DNA of 19,542 nt from Candidatus Bathyarchaeota archaeon. GTDB lineage: Archaea > Thermoproteota > Bathyarchaeia > 40CM-2-53-6. A model generated the notes under the pieces. It was not told where the DNA came from. It saw nothing but the letters and a program-made list of their open reading frames with translations, and did no database searches. Below are positions 14,564 to 19,542 of the stretch, piece by piece; position 1 is the first letter of the stretch; each line of letters opens with the position of its first letter. The stretch is taken from assembly GCA_005882955.1 (NCBI GenBank), contig VBBB01000154.1, positions 1,402-20,943 on the forward strand, read 5' to 3'. The position numbers were made by a program, and so were the translations under genes.

Positions 14564-14777
14564 AAAACTAAACATGTCCGATGATCGCCGGCAAGCGTGA
14601 ACTCCTGTTAGTCCCCTGCAAAACGCCCTGGAATCGCCTTAGAATCAGAAACCCGTCCATCGTCATGTCAATCCTCTACAGTCGGTGACGCCTCGCCAAC
14701 CGTCCGGCCTAACATCTCTCAGTAAAATCTCGAACGGTCTAGAATTCTAGATTATTTTGTAATCGGCTGGTCATCGC
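14564..14777. other. Intergenic region with a 14-bp perfect palindrome
   Basis: No gene is supported. TCTAGAATTCTAGA (14738-14751) is a perfect 14-bp palindrome, followed by an AT-rich TATTTTGTAAT segment that could be a TATA box for the TetR-like remnant beginning at 14778. The rest has no visible structure. Confidence 0.4.
14738..14751. promoter_or_regulatory. Perfect palindrome, candidate TetR operator
   Basis: TCTAGAATTCTAGA lies 26 bp before the start of a TetR-like frame. TetR-family repressors commonly bind palindromes of this size just upstream of their own gene. If the regulator is dead, the site may be a relic. Confidence 0.35.
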
Positions 14778-14960
14778 GTGACAGAATCCCAGCGAAATAC
14801 TGGAGGACCCAGAGGATTCATTTCTCGAAAAAAAATTCTCACACTAGCGCAAAATCTTTTCGATGCCCGGGGGCCTACTCGAGTCTCGCGACGCAGGCGA
14901 CAATCGATGGGTGGCGTGTCGGCCGTAACCCACCTTCTGTTCGTAGCAGCATCTGTCTAA
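14778..14960 (+). pseudogene. Decayed N-terminus of a TetR-family regulator
   Basis: The frame from GTG 14778 encodes 60 residues. Residues 16-33 (SRKKILTLAQNLFDARGP) match helix 1 of the TetR DNA-binding domain, and a degraded echo of the helix-turn-helix follows (QSMGGVSAVTH), with one extra Gly compared with the usual G-V-S-x-x-T. It then breaks into unrelated residues and a stop just where the RNase P RNA ends on the other strand. The ligand-binding domain (about 140 residues) is missing, so this is read as a truncated pseudogene. Its closeness to rnpB suggests that recombination removed the remainder. Confidence 0.45.
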
Positions 14961-15231
14961 TCGGGGAACCCGCGCCTCAGGCGGAGTTCACAGGCGTCTA
15001 CATCCCCTTTCACAGCGCAATGGGGGCCCGTTTCATCCCGCGTCCGGCCCTCCATCCGGGACGCCCGGGAGAACATCCCATCATCGTCACACGGTACCGG
15101 GACGGGTATCGTTTCTGCGCTCCCACACAGGCTCTCGCCTGACACGTTAGGTGTTACGCTTCCGCCTTGTGGGTGGAGTTTCCTCGAGACCATCACTGGT
15201 CCCGTGACTGCTCACCGACTCGCCACCCCGA
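14961..15231 (-). ncRNA. rnpB: RNase P RNA (archaeal type)
   Basis: Read on the minus strand, this unannotated 271-nt stretch carries the conserved archaeal RNase P RNA motifs in order: GAGGAAACTCC (15175-15185), GCAGAAACGA (15109-15118), GGATGAAACGG (15029-15039) and GAACTCCGCC (14980-14989). The ends pair perfectly (TCGGGG at 15226-15231 with CCCCGA at 14961-14966), giving helix P1, and the molecule is GC-rich as expected. The RNA is the catalytic core that cleaves tRNA 5' leaders, together with archaeal Rpp proteins. An AT-rich segment about 25 nt upstream (AGTCTAATAG on the minus strand, around 15251-15260) may be the promoter. The ends are set by P1 and may shift by a few bases. Confidence 0.85.
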
Positions 15232-15272
15232 ATCTAGGAAGATAATCGAACTATTAGACTATTCAGACTCGT

Positions 15273-15608
15273 CTAGCCAGGAAGAATCTCGCGAATCTTC
15301 AGCTCAACCTTCACCGAATCCTCCTCTGACTCAAACTTGAAAGTAAGCCAGCCGAAATCCAAGAAACCAGAGTTCACCTTGAGGGTGACAGGATCAATAC
15401 GCTGCACTTCTTTCGGTCTGAAAATCGTGCGAGTATTCGGGGGCCCAGTGGTGGGATAGGTAATGATGATCTTGCCATTATCAAAACCCACAGCGGCCTT
15501 CCCTCCGCCGGGCTGAATCAGCATCCGCTGATGAACAAGGACCGGGACCTGACCATCAAAACCCGAGCCTGACATCCAGCGCCAATCAATAACGAGTAGC
15601 CGCTTCAT
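15273..15608 (-). CDS. Small beta-rich protein of unknown function
   Basis: 111 residues from ATG 15608 to TAG at 15273-15275, 41 nt upstream of the RNase P RNA on the same strand. It is probably a beta-rich domain: MKRLLVIDWRW, GKAAVGFDNGKIIITYP, NSGFLDFGWLTFKFE, ending in a charged strand/helix EDSVKVELKIREIL. Its shape recalls small PH-like or DUF barrel proteins, but no family signature was recognised. No signal peptide or membrane segment. No Shine-Dalgarno is visible, and a leaderless start is possible. It lies about 25 nt downstream of the rRNA terminator. Confidence 0.6.
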   Translation of the reverse strand: MKRLLVIDWRWMSGSGFDGQVPVLVHQRMLIQPGGGKAAVGFDNGKIIITYPTTGPPNTRTIFRPKEVQRIDPVTLKVNSGFLDFGWLTFKFESEEDSVKVELKIREILPG

Positions 15609-15631
15609 AATAACTAGTCCAACGAAGAGCC

Positions 15632-15638
15632 AAAAAAA
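15632..15638 (-). terminator. Oligo-T terminator of the rRNA operon
   Basis: On the minus strand, a run of seven T follows the 23S processing stem by about 25 nt. This fits archaeal termination of the rRNA transcript and precedes the next gene on the same strand. Confidence 0.6.
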
Positions 15639-15663
15639 CGTGATTGATGCTATGTAGATTCCG

Positions 15664-15689
15664 CCTCAGTCTCTGATATCGCTCCGAAC

Positions 15690-15693
<4 letters not shown>
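15664..15693 (-). other. 3' strand of the pre-23S processing stem
   Basis: CCACGTTCG and, 16-21 nt further on, CTGAGG (minus strand) pair exactly with CGAACGTGG and CCTCAG at 18780-18809. Small internal pairs (GCG with CGC, TCAG with TTGA) and offset bulges lie between them, giving a bulge-helix-bulge-like structure of the kind that the archaeal splicing endonuclease cuts to release pre-23S. Confidence 0.6.
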
Positions 15694-18779
<3,086 letters not shown>

Positions 18780-18785
<6 letters not shown>

Positions 18786-18809
18786 TCGATTCGCGTCAAA
18801 TTTCTGAGG
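18780..18809 (-). other. 5' strand of the pre-23S processing stem
   Basis: The complementary partner of 15664-15693: CCTCAG (18804-18809) and CGAACGTGG (18780-18788) on the minus strand flank the 23S 5' end. The inner nine base pairs may also form the mature terminal helix of 23S. Confidence 0.6.
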
Positions 18810-18956
18810 CTTCCTCTACATAGCACTTCATCGTGGACCCTGGACTTGTCCAGGGTCTCACTCTCGCCTTCTTCACTCTCAAGACAGGTCTTGAGAGTTG
18901 CATTTTGATAGGCTCGTAGCCGTTCTTTTGCCCTCCAGCCATCCCTGCGATGTCTA
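18810..18956 (-). other. 16S-23S spacer with two perfect hairpins and no tRNA
   Basis: A 147-bp spacer without tRNA-Ala. It holds two adjacent perfect inverted repeats: GACCCTGGAC-tt-GTCCAGGGTC (18836-18857) and ACTCTCAAGAC-ag-GTCTTGAGAGT (18875-18898). The stretch next to the 16S end should contain the 3' strand of the pre-16S processing stem, whose partner lies outside the window. Confidence 0.7.

Positions 18957-19542
<586 letters not shown>

Overview
The window looks like archaeal chromosome from the TACK lineage, most likely Thaumarchaeota/Bathyarchaeota-like (Nitrososphaeria or relatives). Support: an archaeal-type 16S 3' end, a 16S-23S pair separated by a short spacer with no tRNA-Ala, no 5S following the 23S, an archaeal-type RNase P RNA, frequent TTG/GTG starts, T-rich terminators, TATA-box promoters with possible leaderless transcripts, and an extracellular PKD-repeat protein. 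The lineage is inferred from memory of rRNA signatures; a database search of the 16S fragment would settle it.

Layout. 1-114: C-terminal tail of a possible gene entering from the left. 295/322-528: small secreted His/Asp-rich peptide. 575-2608 (-): HyuA-type hydantoinase/5-oxoprolinase subunit with no HyuB partner in view. 2841-3722: TPR protein. 3891-4136: small unknown. 4178-5611 (-): an MtrA-like/DUF4346 fusion protein followed by a 57-aa CDGSH iron-sulfur protein, transcribed as a unit and divergent from an HxlR-family regulator (5678-6127). 6193-6783 (-): isochorismatase-family cysteine hydrolase. 6948-7379: four-helix, half-size heme A synthase-like membrane protein. 7415-7747 (-): C-terminal remnant of an alpha/beta hydrolase. 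7748-8196: gene-free, with a strong TATA box and nested inverted repeats. 8197-12348: 1383-aa secreted phosphoesterase carrying twelve PKD repeats. 12446-13939 (-): an operon-like trio (alpha/alpha-toroid protein, coiled-coil-like small protein, very acidic mini-protein). 13988-14563: 3-methyladenine DNA glycosylase I (tag). 14778-14960: decayed TetR regulator abutting 14961-15231 (-), the RNase P RNA. 15273-15608 (-): small unknown protein. 15632-19542 (-): rRNA operon, with its terminator, 23S, processing stem, spacer hairpins and the 3' part of 16S.

How parts fit together. The rRNA operon and RNase P RNA are core RNA loci on the same strand; the rest is a mixed accessory neighbourhood. The most interesting unit is the HxlR / MtrA-like-DUF4346 / CDGSH cluster: a corrinoid-protein homologue that appears to lack the cobalt-ligating His of true MtrA, co-transcribed with a redox Fe-S mini-protein and facing a Cys-containing HxlR regulator across a short promoter. 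The large phosphoesterase-PKD protein is probably an exported surface or extracellular enzyme; its long upstream region can fold.

All family assignments come from reading motifs in the sequence; no search was run.
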